Numbered from the stretch's first letter, positions 1 to 5,653 are shown. The stretch is 5,922 nucleotides of DNA from Treponema sp. (GCA_016290335.1 JAEETM010000146.1:1-5922), one strand, 5' to 3'. Numbers and translations: made by a program. The notes: generated by a model from the letters alone, not told the origin.

Positions 1-1
1 G

Positions 2-904
2 ATAGATCCAGCCAGGGAAACGTCCGTTGTCGGTATAGATCGCTATATTACCCCCGGTGCTCTTGATACCCTTAATGAAAAGGGCAATCTGATTATAGGA
101 AACTCCATTGCTGAAAAATACGGAATTTCAGTGGGAGATACCGTGTCATTCATGGTGGCTCCAAGGGGATCGTTTTCCGATGGAAAAATTGCGGCCGCCA
201 CGAATCACTCCTTTACAGTTACCGGTCTTTTCAGAATGTCCGGTCAGCTGGATTCCCTTACTGCTTTTATAAATATTGAAGATGCGGCAGAAATTCTGAA
301 ACTTCCCGAAGACTCGGTAGAAGGTCTGAGTGTAAGAACAACAGATTTTCTTAATTCTCAGCAGATAGTTCTCAGCCAGGCCAGAACCTATCCAAAGCCT
401 GTACTGGTGGGAAGCTGGATGTACACGCAGGGTCACCTTTACCGGGATATTCAGATGGTCAGGCTGATTGTCTATATCTCCCTTTTTATCGTTATTGCCG
501 TGGCATGTTTCAATATCGTTTCAAGTCTGATGATGGCTCTCAATGACAAGAGGAGTTCTATTGCGATCCTGATGACCATGGGTGCAACCCGCTGTCTGAT
601 TGCCAGAATTTTTATAGTTATGGGCATGATTAACGGTGCTCTCGGTGTTGTCAGCGGTCTTGCTCTCGGATTTATAATTTCGTCCAATCTGAAGGAAATT
701 TTCCGGTTTGTTGAAGATCTGACGGGAAAGACTCTTTTGAGCAGGGATCTGCATTTTATCGACTTTATTCCGTCAGAGATCCACGGCGCTGACTTTGCTG
801 TTGCCGGGGCAGGGGCTCTCTTCATCTGTCTGCTGGCAACCCTCTATCCTGCATACAAGGCCGGGCGCACGCTGCCCGCTCTTGAGCTGAGCAGGGGAAA
901 GTAG
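2..904 (+). CDS. lolE: LolE-type lipoprotein-releasing ABC transporter permease, 5'-truncated by window edge
   Basis: Inner-membrane permease of the LolCDE complex, which uses ATP hydrolysis by LolD to release mature lipoproteins from the inner membrane to the chaperone LolA. The reading frame is open from base 2, so the true start lies outside the window; the GTG at 131 is internal (codon 44). The visible 300 residues begin in the periplasmic domain, with the LolE-like segments GNSIAEKYGISVGDTVSF and FRMSGQLD. They continue through YRDIQMVR and FNIVSSLMMAL to IAILMTMGAT, the conserved cytoplasmic coupling region. Membrane spans are visible at about residues 154-180, 200-228 and 264-286; the first span of the usual four is missing with the N-terminus. 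The family signature HFIDFIPSEIH precedes the last span, and ATLYPAYKAGRTLPALELSRGK closes the protein. By recall the pattern is closer to LolE than LolC, but some lineages carry a single LolC/E-like protein. It is probably the last gene of its operon, although no convincing terminator follows. Confidence 0.9.
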   Translation: MDPARETSVVGIDRYITPGALDTLNEKGNLIIGNSIAEKYGISVGDTVSFMVAPRGSFSDGKIAAATNHSFTVTGLFRMSGQLDSLTAFINIEDAAEILKLPEDSVEGLSVRTTDFLNSQQIVLSQARTYPKPVLVGSWMYTQGHLYRDIQMVRLIVYISLFIVIAVACFNIVSSLMMALNDKRSSIAILMTMGATRCLIARIFIVMGMINGALGVVSGLALGFIISSNLKEIFRFVEDLTGKTLLSRDLHFIDFIPSEIHGADFAVAGAGALFICLLATLYPAYKAGRTLPALELSRGK

Positions 905-1025
905 GCAGGCGCTTTTTGATCTGAGCAGACCGGACATCTGAAAGCATAAGTTCAGGCAAAGTCCCGGGCAGCTGCCAAAGCAGCATAATCATGAAGTTTG
1001 ATTAACAGAAAAGAATAGTGAATGG

Positions 1026-1057
1026 TTCTGTTCAACAAAAGTGTTGATGAAACAGAA
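1026..1057. repeat. Inverted repeat, 12-bp stem with bulge
   Basis: Outer arms TTCTGTT (1026-1032) and AACAGAA (1051-1057) are perfectly complementary. Inner arms CAACA (1033-1037) and TGTTG (1042-1046) extend the stem, with loop AAAG and a four-base bulge (ATGA) on the 3' side. No T-tract follows, so it does not look like an intrinsic terminator. It could be an RNA hairpin in a leader or a protein-binding dyad. Confidence 0.55.
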
Positions 1058-1080
1058 ATCCGTTACATTTCAAAACGTAT

Positions 1081-1131
1081 TTAAATTTTTTTTGAACTTA
1101 AAAAAGTACAATTTTTAGTTCTTAAATTTAA
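1081..1131. repeat. Imperfect AT-rich inverted repeat
   Basis: The left arm contains TTAAATTT (1081-1088) and GAACTTAAAAA (1094-1104). The right arm contains TTTTTAGTTC (1112-1121) and TTAAATTTAA (1123-1132). The two blocks pair in order, with one bulged base and a longer T-run in the left arm. The sequence is so AT-rich that part of this symmetry may be chance. Confidence 0.35.
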
Positions 1132-1140
1132 TGATTTACT

Positions 1141-1162
1141 GTGTTGATTGCATGATCAACAC
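1141..1162. repeat. Perfect 8-bp inverted repeat GTGTTGAT-N6-ATCAACAC
   Basis: The arms are exact and separated by TGCATG. The core TTGAT...ATCAA recalls an FNR box, but FNR needs a 4-bp spacer and this one is 6 bp, so FNR binding is not claimed. It has the size and symmetry of a dimeric regulator's operator and lies about 145 bp upstream of the AAA-like gene start. It could equally be an RNA hairpin. Confidence 0.55.
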
Positions 1163-1166
1163 TATT

Positions 1167-1183
1167 CCATAGCAGAACTATGG
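1167..1183. repeat. Perfect hairpin CCATAG-N5-CTATGG
   Basis: A 6-bp perfect stem with loop CAGAA, starting four bases after the previous inverted repeat and followed by TTTAAG. The T-run is too short for a confident intrinsic terminator. The tandem arrangement with the 1141-1162 dyad suggests one composite structure. Confidence 0.5.
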
Positions 1184-1293
1184 TTTAAGCATATTTCTGT
1201 GTCTTTGTGTAAAAAGAGAAATTAGTTAGAAGCAAGTCAAAAAATTTGTTAACAGCATGAATTAAAAGAACAGCAGAGAAGTTACTGAATAAG

Positions 1294-1300
1294 AAGGTGG
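1294..1300 (+). promoter_or_regulatory. Ribosome binding site of the AAA-like gene
   Basis: AAGGTGG lies four bases before the ATG at 1305, close to the Shine-Dalgarno consensus. It supports that ATG as the start. Confidence 0.65.
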
Positions 1301-1304
1301 CATT

Positions 1305-2534
1305 ATGAGTGAAGATACATCGGGACTGCTGAGAACCTCATATGGTGAGGTTAGCTACGAAAAATTTCGCAAACAGGGATATGCATTTGCAGATAAAAGT
1401 GCCGTGATTGAGAAACTCGAAGGTATAGACATGACCAACTATCCGGTTCTGCTTCGCCCGAGACGGTTTGGCAAGAGTACGTTTGTACAGATGCTTAAAT
1501 GCTTCTACGACATATCGTATGCAGACAGATATGACGAAATCTTTTCTGAAGCGTATGTTTATAAGAAGAATCTCCAGAGTCATAACACCTACCATGTTAT
1601 CAATTTTGACTTTTCTCGGGTTAATACCCAGAGCAGTACCGCCATGCTGAACAGCTTTTTTTCAGCTGTTGCAAGCGGCATTGACAACTTCAAAAGAAGA
1701 TATCCTGATTTCGTATTTGATTACAGTGAACTTGATAAATCAGACTCGGTCACGCTGTTCAATAACTTTGCATCCGCTTATTCAAAGTTTGCCAAAAAAT
1801 GTTTTACTAAAGACAGTATAGGCAGACTTTACGTAATGATTGACGAATACGATAATTTCGCAAATCAGATCCTTTCACAGGATATAGAACTGTTTCGTAC
1901 CATTACCGGTAATAACGGATTCCTGAAAGCATTTTATGCTGCCATCAAAGCTGCGGCAGCAGATTCAGATTGTATCGCCAAAACCTTTATTACCGGAGTG
2001 TCATCCGTATCCCTTGATTCTCTTACATCCGGATTTAACATTTCTCTGAATGTCACTTCAGATGAATGCTTTAATGAATATGCGGGTTTTACTGAAGGTG
2101 AACTCAGAAAACTTATTCCGCAGCTTGTTGATATTAAAAATCTCGGCGTAAGTACAGATGAAATCATAGCCAGAATGAAACCTGTGTATGACGGCTACTG
2201 TTTCAGCAGACATGCAGAAAACACGCTGTATAATTCCTCCATGTGTCTGTACTATTTGAATAAAATGCAAAAGGAACATGAATTTCTCCCTCCGGAAGAT
2301 TATCTGGATCCGGCATCAGATCATGACAGTTCCAAGCTGCAGCAGCTGTTTGACATTGCCGAAAACGGTCTGGTTGTTGATGAGATCGTGGAAGGATATT
2401 TGAGCAGTGATCTGTTCTTTCTGGATAAACTTGCAGAAAACATCAATTTAAATAAAGTATCCAAATATAACCGGGATCAGCTTATGTCCATGCTCTATTA
2501 CCTGGGATATCTGATACTTTTTGATCTTTTGTGA
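1305..2534 (+). CDS. AAA-ATPase-like (DUF1703-type) protein lacking its C-terminal nuclease domain
   Basis: A 409-residue protein of the AAA-ATPase-like family often found in many copies in gut bacteria, whose cellular role is not established. It starts with the family's typical lead-in (SYEKFRKQGYAFADKS, about residues 17-32). Next come a Walker A motif RPRRFGKST (51-59), a Walker B-type LYVMIDEYDN (175-184), the sensor-like ITGVSS with SGFNIS (229-246), and the conserved YDGYCF (295-300). Full-length relatives normally continue after a segment like LYYLGYL into a PD-(D/E)XK nuclease domain of roughly 100-170 residues. Here that segment (397-403) is followed by six residues and a TGA stop, and the following 185 bp encode nothing resembling the missing domain in any frame. 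ATP binding therefore looks intact while the nuclease part is absent. It may be a decaying remnant or a naturally short variant. The family call is from motif recognition; the nuclease-domain comparison is from general knowledge of the family. Confidence 0.82.
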   Translation: MSEDTSGLLRTSYGEVSYEKFRKQGYAFADKSAVIEKLEGIDMTNYPVLLRPRRFGKSTFVQMLKCFYDISYADRYDEIFSEAYVYKKNLQSHNTYHVINFDFSRVNTQSSTAMLNSFFSAVASGIDNFKRRYPDFVFDYSELDKSDSVTLFNNFASAYSKFAKKCFTKDSIGRLYVMIDEYDNFANQILSQDIELFRTITGNNGFLKAFYAAIKAAAADSDCIAKTFITGVSSVSLDSLTSGFNISLNVTSDECFNEYAGFTEGELRKLIPQLVDIKNLGVSTDEIIARMKPVYDGYCFSRHAENTLYNSSMCLYYLNKMQKEHEFLPPEDYLDPASDHDSSKLQQLFDIAENGLVVDEIVEGYLSSDLFFLDKLAENINLNKVSKYNRDQLMSMLYYLGYLILFDLL

Positions 2535-2586
2535 AGTTTATCATGTGTTTTTTAACAGACATTTCTTGACATAAATAAAATCTTGA

Positions 2587-2611
2587 TATCACGATTTAAT
2601 AAATTGTGATA
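2587..2611. repeat. 11-bp near-perfect inverted repeat in convergent spacer
   Basis: TATCACGATTT pairs with AAATTGTGATA (one G-T wobble) around the three-base loop AAT. It overlaps the CRP-like site that follows: ATCAC (2588-2592), GTGAT (2606-2610) and ATCAC (2615-2619) form three alternating half-sites, so GTGAT can pair with either flank. No T-tract directly follows, so I do not call it a terminator, although it sits where one for the AAA-like gene would be expected. Confidence 0.55.
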
Positions 2612-2620
2612 AAAATCACT
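2605..2620. promoter_or_regulatory. CRP-like dyad TGTGA-N6-TCACT
   Basis: TGTGATAAAAATCACT matches the gammaproteobacterial CRP consensus TGTGA-N6-TCACA at nine of ten core positions, with AT-rich flanks as in strong sites. It lies between two convergent genes, downstream of both, where a CRP site has no obvious target. It may be a leftover from a promoter lost by insertion or rearrangement, or a chance palindrome. Confidence 0.4.
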
Positions 2621-2658
2621 TTTAAAAATGACTACAGACTGAAAATGCCAATTTTAGG

Positions 2659-2675
2659 GTGCAGAAAGACTGCAC
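2659..2675. repeat. Hairpin GTGCAG-N5-CTGCAC
   Basis: A perfect 6-bp stem with a five-base loop, 45 bp beyond the transposase stop codon. No T-run follows on either strand, so it is not a convincing terminator. It could be a subterminal feature of the insertion sequence. Confidence 0.45.
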
Positions 2676-2719
2676 ATCATCTGACATGCAAAAAAAACAA
2701 GATAGGTTTAGATAACTTT

Positions 2720-4372
2720 TTAGGCTAACATGCAAGGAATCAGCACCGGTCTTCGTTTTCGCTTATGAGAAAATTTCTCAAGAGGTATCTCGCGGGACTG
2801 CTCCGAGAATTCTGTTTCAGGTTCCATAATACGCACAGATAAACCGTAGTGTTCAACTGGAGACAGCGGGGTATTAGATTCCATAAGTTCCTGGTATTCG
2901 TACAGTTCCAGTTCTTCGACACTGCAGCGCATTTCTTCAACCAGTGTATCCGTTTCAGAAGGTCTTTGTTTTTTCCATGGGATATTGAACAGTAGTCTAA
3001 ATGCATAATCAATCCTTGCATTGCAGGATGACATTACATAATTCAGACTTACTGCTGCATTTTCATCTTTGAAACTGTTAATTTCCTCTCTCTCTTTGAG
3101 AAGACCATTGAGAACAAATTTGTGTATTATGCTTCTGTTGCTTGCTGTCTCTGCTTTTTTCAAACACAGGTTATCCTGTCTGAAATCATGATCCAGAAAC
3201 TGGTGTATTGTTTCTACGCACCATTCAGAGATTTTTACGTTGACAAGACCAAGAGCAAATTTCTTTTTTGCTTCCGGAGAATTACCGTATTTATTCTCAA
3301 GAGAGGTGATAAAAATATCTTCACTGCAGTATGATACATTGTCACAGCGGAGTAATGTATCGTGGCTGAAGATCATAGCCACATACTTGATTTCAGGATA
3401 CTTTGACAAATTTGGATCAGCCTTTAAAAATCTGGATACCGGCAGAACGTAAATTGTTTTCCTGAAATGGTATCCGCCTTTGATTTCAGAGAAATCTTCG
3501 GTAATCAGATCGCTGTAACTGTAGGGATTCTCCCTGTGGGCAATTATGGCTTTGGTAAATACATGCTCTATCTGGTCTCTTTCCAGAAGATTCCTGGAGT
3601 GGTTACGTTTAACATTCAGAAGCCAATGTGCCCTGCATTTTATTGCAGCTTCAGCAATGGCTGGACATGTATTAAGAGCATCTGCAGTAAGAACGGTGCC
3701 GCTTATGTCGATACCTTCTGTCAGCATTTTAAGAGTTTCACTGACCTCCTGATTCTTTTTCGTACATATCCTCTGTGCTAAGACCATTTTTTCTTTCTTA
3801 CTCGTAAGAGACACGATCTGGAAACCAGACTCTCTTTTCAGTCCACCCTCTTCATTTTGCTCCTTTTTGAGCAGTTTAGTTGCGTTCATGCACTGACCAT
3901 CGAAAGCTACTTGATCAATCTGCATCAAATCGTCAGTGTCATATGTTCCGTGCTCTTTCCTTCTCTTTGTGTAGTCATCCTGACTAATGTTGCAGAATAA
4001 GGTCTGCAGAACTTCACTCGGCATACGACTTACACAACGGAAGATGGAACTGTAACTTGGCTCTCCTGACAGTTCCGGATGTAATTCTGCAAGATCATAC
4101 TGATGGTCGTGTACCCACTTGGTTATTTGTGTTACTGCCGTACTCTCGGCTGCTACTGCCAGAAATATCCTTAAAATCATCGAAGGCAGTGAATAACTAC
4201 ACCGTTCAGTATCCCTAAATTCGCAGTCCGAAAAGATTTCGTCAAAAATCTTCAGTAATGAATCACAGTCATTACGAGTAGATTTTTTGATCTCGTCGTC
4301 ATTTTTAACTTTTGCCATCCGAATAATATCAATCGAAGTACTCAAAAAAGGTATAATAGGTTCAAGGAGCAT
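2720..4372 (-). CDS. ISAs1-family DDE transposase with C-terminal extension
   Basis: A 550-residue transposase that should cut and insert its own element by DDE chemistry. The N-terminal part (about residues 33-130) has the family's associated domain, with RCSYSLPSMILRIFLAV and the EPSYSSIFRCVSRM segment. The first catalytic Asp is in QVAFDGQ (about 158), matching the family's IDGK. The second is in LTADALNTCPAIAEAAI (about 231), matching DAMGCQ, followed by WLLNVKRNH. The Glu is in EWCVETIHQFLDHDF (about 387), matching the family's HWxIEN-LHWxLDVxF. All three acidic residues are present with no internal stop or frameshift. ISAs1 transposases are usually about 350-400 residues; here about 130 extra residues follow, acidic and ending in a basic KRKRR stretch, unrecognised by me. 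I chose the ATG at 4372 because GGAGG precedes it and the likely promoter lies between it and the in-frame GTG at 4501. Starting at GTG 4501 would add 43 residues read through A9 and A10 tracts. Confidence 0.9.
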   Translation of the reverse strand: MLLEPIIPFLSTSIDIIRMAKVKNDDEIKKSTRNDCDSLLKIFDEIFSDCEFRDTERCSYSLPSMILRIFLAVAAESTAVTQITKWVHDHQYDLAELHPELSGEPSYSSIFRCVSRMPSEVLQTLFCNISQDDYTKRRKEHGTYDTDDLMQIDQVAFDGQCMNATKLLKKEQNEEGGLKRESGFQIVSLTSKKEKMVLAQRICTKKNQEVSETLKMLTEGIDISGTVLTADALNTCPAIAEAAIKCRAHWLLNVKRNHSRNLLERDQIEHVFTKAIIAHRENPYSYSDLITEDFSEIKGGYHFRKTIYVLPVSRFLKADPNLSKYPEIKYVAMIFSHDTLLRCDNVSYCSEDIFITSLENKYGNSPEAKKKFALGLVNVKISEWCVETIHQFLDHDFRQDNLCLKKAETASNRSIIHKFVLNGLLKEREEINSFKDENAAVSLNYVMSSCNARIDYAFRLLFNIPWKKQRPSETDTLVEEMRCSVEELELYEYQELMESNTPLSPVEHYGLSVRIMEPETEFSEQSREIPLEKFSHKRKRRPVLIPCMLA

Positions 4373-4376
4373 AAAA

Positions 4377-4381
4377 CCTCC
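4377..4381 (-). promoter_or_regulatory. Shine-Dalgarno deciding the transposase start
   Basis: On the - strand GGAGG lies four bases before the ATG at 4372. This is the only strong ribosome binding site ahead of any of the candidate in-frame starts (GTG 4501, ATG 4432, ATG 4372), and favours the 550-residue product. Confidence 0.7.
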
Positions 4382-4449
4382 GGTTTTTTTTTTGATTAAT
4401 GGGGACTTAGGTTCCTTTTTTTTTACCCGCATCACCCACACCGTGTACA

Positions 4450-4463
4450 GGATATATATATCC
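4450..4463. repeat. Perfect 14-bp palindrome over transposase -10 region
   Basis: GGATATATATATCC is its own reverse complement. It abuts the next inverted repeat with no gap and covers the proposed -10 element of the transposase promoter, so it could act as an operator, for example for autorepression. Confidence 0.55.
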
Positions 4464-4482
4464 TTACAATCTATATTGTAAA
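4455..4482 (-). promoter_or_regulatory. Candidate transposase promoter
   Basis: On the - strand, TTTACA (4482-4477) could serve as -35 and TATATA (4460-4455) as -10, spaced by 16 bp. This puts transcription start near 4448 and leaves a leader of about 75 bases before the ATG at 4372. The elements are only partial matches to sigma-70 consensus in an AT-rich area, so the call is tentative. Confidence 0.4.
4464..4481. repeat. Perfect inverted repeat TTACAAT-N4-ATTGTAA
   Basis: Seven-base perfect arms around CTAT, directly adjoining the 14-bp palindrome at 4450-4463. It overlaps the proposed -35 element of the transposase promoter. Confidence 0.55.
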
Positions 4483-4501
4483 ATAATTTGTTGATACTCA
4501 C

Positions 4502-4650
4502 GATCTTTAGAGTCGTGTTTTGATCCTTGGATCACGGTATAAAAAATAGGTATAGATGCAGATAGAATAAGGCAGTAGAGGTACAAAAAATAGGAAATTA
4601 TAAATTTTAGATATGTCATTAAAAGACATAGCAAGAAAAAAATTGAGATT
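4502..4650. other. Short AT-rich spacer with hairpins and a 15-bp direct repeat
   Basis: It contains a tight palindrome TGATCCTTGGATCA (4521-4534) and an interrupted hairpin CACGA...TCGTG (4500-4518). GGTAYAAAAAATAGG occurs twice (4536-4550 and 4580-4594, one mismatch). A 6-bp hairpin TATGTC-N7-GACATA (4612-4630) lies just beyond the zinc-ribbon gene and is a weak terminator candidate for it. A 69-codon - strand frame (4464-4673) crosses this spacer; I do not call it a gene, because it has no ribosome binding site and its hydrophobic residues follow from T-rich sequence. Confidence 0.5.
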
Positions 4651-5421
4651 TTAGCGTGTGTGATCATTATCACTAAAAAAGTTGAAGTAACTTTGGAATG
4701 GTGTAAATTTCACGATGAGCTTCTTCTTATTAGCCATTTTCTTTAAAAGATTCACAGGATTTCTTGCAAACAAGGAATCGCAACTTGTTCCCGCAATCCA
4801 ATTCTCGTGATAAGGTTTATCATCATCGAACTTTAATCCTATTTTCATACCATCATGGCAAGTCATAACAACGTCAAAATTGATAAGAACATCAGTTTTA
4901 TTATCTTTACACCTAACCCACATCACAGGATACTTTTTGTTGTTAAACTTACCAACAAAATAATCAGAGGATCTATTACCAAAGTAAACATTTTTACTTC
5001 CATTAAATTCGTCTTCTTCAGCAGTTACCTGCCACACACCAAAAGTATCGAGTTTAGAGTCCGAATTCGATTTGTTTTGTGATGCTTGATTCTGCTGAGT
5101 AGTTTGAGCGTTGTTACTAGAGTTATTCGTTTTTGTTTGAGCGCTATTATTACCAGCAGCAGATGCGTGCTCAGCTTCATTCATGATTCTTTGTACATTT
5201 TCAGCTTTCTGCTGTTCGGCTTTTTGCTGAATCTGCTCTACACGCTCTTCATAAGAAATTCTTCCGATGATATAAGGAACTACAAAAATGATAATGAGGA
5301 TTAGAACCAGCCATGTTCCGCAGCCAGTTTTTTTAGGAGTCCATTCAAAATCACAATTAACACACTTTTTTCCTTTGCCATTGTCTACAAGACGAGAGCT
5401 ACCACATTTAGGACATTTCAT
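4651..5421 (-). CDS. Zinc-ribbon, single-span membrane protein with exported C-terminal domain
   Basis: A 256-residue protein of unknown role. Residues 3-23 form a zinc ribbon (CPKC ... CVNC, cysteines 3, 6, 20, 23), expected to lie in the cytoplasm. A single hydrophobic span follows at about 36-53 (TWLVLILIIIFVVPYIIG). Next come a charged, Glu/Gln-rich helix likely to form a coiled coil (57-87) and a low-complexity Asn/Gln/Ser/Thr linker (89-122). The C-terminal domain starts near W130 and contains VMWVRCKDNKTDV, FDDDKPYHENW, SCDSLFARN and KFTPF. That order recalls the VasI-type domain associated with type VI secretion and similar periplasmic proteins, but this is a weak pattern match. The domain ends soon after TPFQSYFNF, perhaps 10-20 residues earlier than such domains usually do. 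The ATG at 5421 begins exactly at the ribbon and has only a weak GGGG ribosome binding site seven to ten bases upstream. It stands alone, divergent from the gene at the right edge. Confidence 0.75.
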   Translation of the reverse strand: MKCPKCGSSRLVDNGKGKKCVNCDFEWTPKKTGCGTWLVLILIIIFVVPYIIGRISYEERVEQIQQKAEQQKAENVQRIMNEAEHASAAGNNSAQTKTNNSSNNAQTTQQNQASQNKSNSDSKLDTFGVWQVTAEEDEFNGSKNVYFGNRSSDYFVGKFNNKKYPVMWVRCKDNKTDVLINFDVVMTCHDGMKIGLKFDDDKPYHENWIAGTSCDSLFARNPVNLLKKMANKKKLIVKFTPFQSYFNFFSDNDHTR

Positions 5422-5625
5422 TATAAATTCCCCACTTAACTAATACATAGAATCGTTTTTTATTTTCTTGAAAAGGAATAATTAAACAATCTACTAAGCA
5501 AAAATAAAATATTTTAATCAAGAATGAGTTTACCTTTGTTTTTTATTTTGACTAGTATTTGTTGCTATTTGCCACCTCATTTGTGATCAATCTACAAATT
5601 AATCGAATTTATATACTAATATCAC

Positions 5626-5653
5626 AATCAATGTCGTACACGCATCATTGATT
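5626..5653. repeat. Perfect 8-bp inverted repeat AATCAATG-N12-CATTGATT
   Basis: Exact arms around a 12-base loop that is richer in GC than its surroundings. It lies about 190 bp before the + strand start at 5842 and 205 bp before the - strand start at 5421, so it could serve either gene as an operator or form a leader hairpin. Confidence 0.5.

Larger units (their letters stand above)
905..1304. other. Gene-free spacer, AT-rich and rich in dyads
   Basis: There is no credible coding sequence in these 400 bases. The first 110 bases resemble the composition of the preceding lolE gene and hold only short dyads (for example CTGAA-N8-TTCAG) without a T-tract, so no intrinsic terminator for lolE is clear. 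From about 1020 the sequence becomes strongly AT-rich and carries four separate inverted repeats, listed individually. The 8-mer GTGTTGAT occurs twice exactly 100 bp apart (1041 and 1141), each time as one arm of a dyad. The region is presumably the promoter and leader of the AAA-like gene, but I could not assign a convincing -35/-10 pair. Confidence 0.7.
2641..4510 (-). mobile_element. ISAs1-family insertion sequence, ends not resolved
   Basis: The element is inferred from the transposase gene. The limits given are only an estimate based on the spacers on each side. I compared the left spacer (about 2600-2719) with the reverse complement of the right flank (about 4430-4700) and found no terminal inverted repeat of the length usual for ISAs1 elements (about 14-22 bp), nor a clear 8-10 bp target duplication. 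The element is longer than the usual 1.2-1.35 kb of the family because the transposase is longer. A 6-bp hairpin (GTGCAG-N5-CTGCAC, 2659-2675) lies in the left spacer. Either the ends are diverged or the copy is fixed and no longer mobile. Confidence 0.5.

Noticed and set aside
472..825. - strand open frames opposite lolE
   Set aside because: Antisense to a well-recognised conserved protein, with Arg/Ile-rich translations typical of shadow frames.
1144..1159. FNR box
   Set aside because: TTGAT and ATCAA are separated by six bases, whereas FNR sites need four.
1021..1190. CRISPR array
   Set aside because: The repeated motif is only eight bases and occurs twice; no regular repeat-spacer pattern and no cas genes are present.
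2659..2675. Intrinsic terminator for the transposase or AAA-like gene
   Set aside because: The hairpin is not followed by a T-run on either strand.
3122..3781. + strand open frames opposite the transposase
   Set aside because: They are antisense shadows of a clearly conserved transposase frame and have no family resemblance or ribosome binding sites.
4361..4393. + strand terminator (GGAG...CTCC followed by T10)
   Set aside because: Only a four-base stem, and it coincides with the transposase Shine-Dalgarno and the A10 run on the other strand; no + strand gene lies upstream within reach.
4464..4673. Hydrophobic 69-codon frame on the - strand between the zinc-ribbon gene and the transposase
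   Set aside because: It has no ribosome binding site, overlaps the zinc-ribbon gene and the transposase promoter, and its hydrophobic content follows from T-rich noncoding sequence. Mentioned only as a possible frameshifted continuation of the zinc-ribbon gene.
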